Below are positions 61,698-64,000 of a stretch of 64,000 bases of DNA, one piece after another. This DNA is from Maledivibacter sp. Its GTDB lineage: Bacteria; Bacillota; Clostridia; Peptostreptococcales; Caminicellaceae. Each line of letters opens with the position of its first letter. Within the stretch, counting starts at the first letter, position 1. Both the position numbers and the translations under genes were made by a program. Location: contig JAOASB010000013.1 in the NCBI GenBank assembly GCA_025210375.1, forward strand, positions 1 to 64,000, given 5' to 3'. The notes beneath the pieces are model-generated. The model saw nothing but the letters and a program-made list of their open reading frames with translations. It had not been told where the DNA came from and made no database searches.

Positions 61698-64000
61698 CTA
61701 TTCAAAATGATAAAACACTGAATAAGTAATATTGCTTTTGTTATACATGCAATTGTGGTTGGTATAATAATAAAACTCCAACTCGCTGTAAATACCCGAA
61801 GTTAGAGTTTTGTTAAACGTAATACCATTTTTCGTTCTTTGATAACTGAGTTGATCCCATACGCCTGTTTTTATATTATAGCCACGTACACGTCCATAAT
61901 CATCCCCACTATGACCACTTACTGGTGGTACTGTAAAGGTGTATTTTGTGATAGTTGCTCCCTCGATGCCTTCCTCAAGAATGACCGATTCGGGACCAGT
62001 TAAGGTCATGCCACCACCCTTATTAGGGTCAGCAACAAAAAATACGATAGCTGTCCAAGGTGATTCAGCACCTGCACTATCTACTGCTTTAACACGAATT
62101 ACATTTTTACCAAGTGGATATGTTGCTGACTGAGATGGTCTACCTTCCCAAACATAATTAATATCATCTCCTTCGGGATCAGTTGATGTTGCTGTCACAG
62201 TAACTTGGGTACTCGGTAAGACACTATTACCACTAGGAGTTCTTGTAATAATGGGTCTACTAGGTGCTTGATTTGAGACAGTAAAGGTTAATTCTACCCA
62301 CTCTGAATACCCACCATATTCGTCCTTTGCTCGTATCTGAATGGTATGTGTACCAACACCATAGTAACTATCTTTTGTCGTTCCTTGAAACTCATAGATT
62401 AGCGCATCATCATTAGAATCAGTGCTATTGGCGTTGATATTCACTTTGAATTTATCATTATTAGATAACCTAGTCACATCAGCCGTAACGATTGGTGTTG
62501 ATGGTGGATTATTATAAATAGTAATGTCCTTTTCTGATATAAATACTCTACCTGTCGCATCTGCGACTTTAGCACTCAATGTGTAACTACCTGTGGTATT
62601 AAAAGTTAACTTCCCTCCATTATCAGTAAGTGTTCCTTCTGTATATGCATCTAGTGAAACCAACTCACCTTCCTTTTTCAACGCCCATAGAATACTCATA
62701 TCATTGAACTTCTGCGCACTGACTGACACACTTGTTCCAACATGAGCTGTCTGAGGAAGTGTCAATTCTATGTTAGGAATGGGATGAACTAAAATAGTTC
62801 TATTGCAAGAAAAAGTTCGACCTAAGTTATCTACCATTTCTGCTGTTAATTCATATTGTCCGTCTTCTATAAAACGGATATTACCACCCTGTGCATCCAG
62901 TGTACCTTCTGTAAATTCTTCTAAATTCTCAGAGTTGCCATCTTTAATAAGATGCCATTTTATAGGTAGCGTATTCGTATCTCCAGTAAGATTAAAATCA
63001 ATGATTTTATCCGTATGAGTTGCTTTGGGCAGTTCAAATTGGATATTCAGTACAGGATGTACTTTAATGCTATTTGTGGACTCAAAATCAAAAATACGTC
63101 CAGTATCATCTGTAACTTTAGCTACTATTTCATAGTCTCCCGTATTTTTAAATCGGATTGTGCCAGACTCATTATCTAACTTTCCGTCTACATAGATATC
63201 CCAGTCCTGAAAATCATGGCTATCCTTTACCATCCACTCAACTGTTAGATTTTCCATATGCTCAGTAATTGTGGAAATCGTAATGGGCGTATCCGTATGA
63301 GCATTATTAAGTAAATCAAATAAAACCTTTGGAACAGGATAGATAACGATAGATGCTGTGTTTTCAAAACGTCTATTAGTATTATCCGTAATAGTTGAGG
63401 TTAATGAATATGCGCCCTTATCCTTAAAACGTATAACACCACCTTCACTTGTAAGTTCTCCTCCAATGTAATCACTGAGAGTTACGTTTTCACCATTACG
63501 AGTGAGACTCCAAATAAGGGTTGTATCTTCTAAGGATTCAGAAGATACTACATTAAAATTAATATTTTTATCTGTATGTGCTTTGTCAAGAAGCTTAAAA
63601 CCCATATTTATGGTTGGATAAATGATAGTGGATGCTTCATGACTATAACTACGTTCTTTTTCATCAGTGCAAGTTGCTATGATGCTGTAGTTCCCTTTTT
63701 CCTTTAAAGTAATGCTACCGCCTTCATTACTAAGCATACCTTCTATAGCCGCATCCCATGCTACATTTTCGCCATCTTTGACTACCGACCATACAAGGTC
63801 AAGTTCCCCTAATTCTGTCACCTTTACATCTATTGAAATGGGTTTATCAGTATGGGAATACTCTGGTAGTTCAAAGGCAATGTTAATCACGGGTAAGACT
63901 ATTAAACTTTGAGAATAGCTTGTCGTCTTACCATTATAATTGGTCACTGTAGCAGTCAATGTATAGTTGCCTTTTTCTTTGAAAACGATGCTACCACCAT
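61698..64000 (-). CDS. Large Ig-like repeat surface protein, N-terminus beyond window
   Basis: At least 767 residues; the 5' part is cut by the right edge. It has six or more repeats of about 95 residues, each starting near I-x-F-x-LP-x-x-HTD and ending GG-x-I-x-F-x-x-x-G-x-Y-x-L followed by D-x-x-GR-x-F, an Ig or PKD-like beta fold. Two shorter, fibronectin or cadherin-like repeats follow (STDSNDDALIYEFQG, and TSTDPEGDDINYVWEG), then a C-terminal domain without LPXTG anchor or membrane helix. An adhesin for mating-pair contact is the natural role, inferred from its place ahead of the trbL-like gene. Confidence 0.8.
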   Translation of the reverse strand, partial: GGSIVFKEKGNYTLTATVTNYNGKTTSYSQSLIVLPVINIAFELPEYSHTDKPISIDVKVTELGELDLVWSVVKDGENVAWDAAIEGMLSNEGGSITLKEKGNYSIIATCTDEKERSYSHEASTIIYPTINMGFKLLDKAHTDKNINFNVVSSESLEDTTLIWSLTRNGENVTLSDYIGGELTSEGGVIRFKDKGAYSLTSTITDNTNRRFENTASIVIYPVPKVLFDLLNNAHTDTPITISTITEHMENLTVEWMVKDSHDFQDWDIYVDGKLDNESGTIRFKNTGDYEIVAKVTDDTGRIFDFESTNSIKVHPVLNIQFELPKATHTDKIIDFNLTGDTNTLPIKWHLIKDGNSENLEEFTEGTLDAQGGNIRFIEDGQYELTAEMVDNLGRTFSCNRTILVHPIPNIELTLPQTAHVGTSVSVSAQKFNDMSILWALKKEGELVSLDAYTEGTLTDNGGKLTFNTTGSYTLSAKVADATGRVFISEKDITIYNNPPSTPIVTADVTRLSNNDKFKVNINANSTDSNDDALIYEFQGTTKDSYYGVGTHTIQIRAKDEYGGYSEWVELTFTVSNQAPSRPIITRTPSGNSVLPSTQVTVTATSTDPEGDDINYVWEGRPSQSATYPLGKNVIRVKAVDSAGAESPWTAIVFFVADPNKGGGMTLTGPESVILEEGIEGATITKYTFTVPPVSGHSGDDYGRVRGYNIKTGVWDQLSYQRTKNGITFNKTLTSGIYSELEFYYYTNHNCMYNKSNITYSVFYHFE

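Noticed and set aside
1-64000. tRNA or rRNA genes and insertion sequences with transposase
   Set aside because: No cloverleaf, ribosomal RNA motif or DDE transposase was found by reading; the mobile genes seen are group II introns and a serine recombinase only.

Overview
The window is AT-rich and every convincing protein gene lies on the minus strand. Strong Shine-Dalgarno sites, GTG and TTG starts, and the families present (TnpV-like, DUF6075-like and DUF4320-like proteins, Firmicute-type PrgI/TrbL/VirB4 transfer genes, many methyl-accepting receptors) point to a low-GC Gram-positive anaerobe of class Clostridia. I cannot name the species. Most of the window reads as one large integrative conjugative element loaded with nested cargo; the relaxase, coupling protein and integrase of that element are not visible.

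Left end (1-2000): a MobC-like relaxosome gene cut by the window edge, a run of five perfect hairpins beside it that could be the transfer origin, a DUF6075-like gene, a sigma-region-4 regulator and a broken gene remnant. Cargo 1 (2061-11815): a tight operon driven by a strong promoter at 8887-8915. It encodes a TaqI/Eco57I-like adenine methylase, a large protein with two GHKL ATPase domains (Hsp90/MORC-like N-terminus, histidine-kinase C-terminus), a response regulator with no DNA-binding domain and an HNH nuclease, followed by an AbiE toxin-antitoxin pair. Next come a TnpV-like protein, a DUF6809-like protein, a large serine recombinase and a SHOCT-like peptide. The four-gene methylase/kinase/regulator/nuclease set is the best candidate for an undescribed defence system.

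Middle (11857-15833): a DinG/XPD-like helicase, a 520-bp non-coding region rich in hairpins, and two sigma-like regulators. Cargo 2 (16006-24299): a signalling block with a GGDEF/HD-GYP enzyme, a frameshifted chemoreceptor, CheW, an intact chemoreceptor and an AraC regulator. An 18-bp motif is shared by the upstream regions of the second receptor and the AraC gene. Cargo 3 (24652-32403): a type I restriction-modification operon with a half-length extra HsdS, an HsdM, a full HsdS, an HsdR and a YgjP-like metallopeptidase, preceded by two small genes. A convergent promoter pair at 32490-32637 predicts a 73-nt antisense RNA against the leader of those small genes.

Right part (32722-64000): a transfer apparatus that mixes type IV secretion parts (VirB4, TrbL/VirB6-like, PrgI/VirB3-like, NlpC/P60 hydrolase) with Tad/Cpa pilus parts (CpaB, CpaE-like ATPases, CpaF, TadB, TadC, prepilin peptidase, pilin-like proteins). 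Three different group II introns with RT-HNH proteins interrupt virB4, a secreted-protein gene and cpaF. In each case the host frame is restored exactly by splicing. The cpaF intron carries a 39-nt extra hairpin at its 3' end. A TIR-NB-ARC-TPR (NLR-like) defence gene sits inside this operon, and a large Ig-like repeat protein runs off the right edge.
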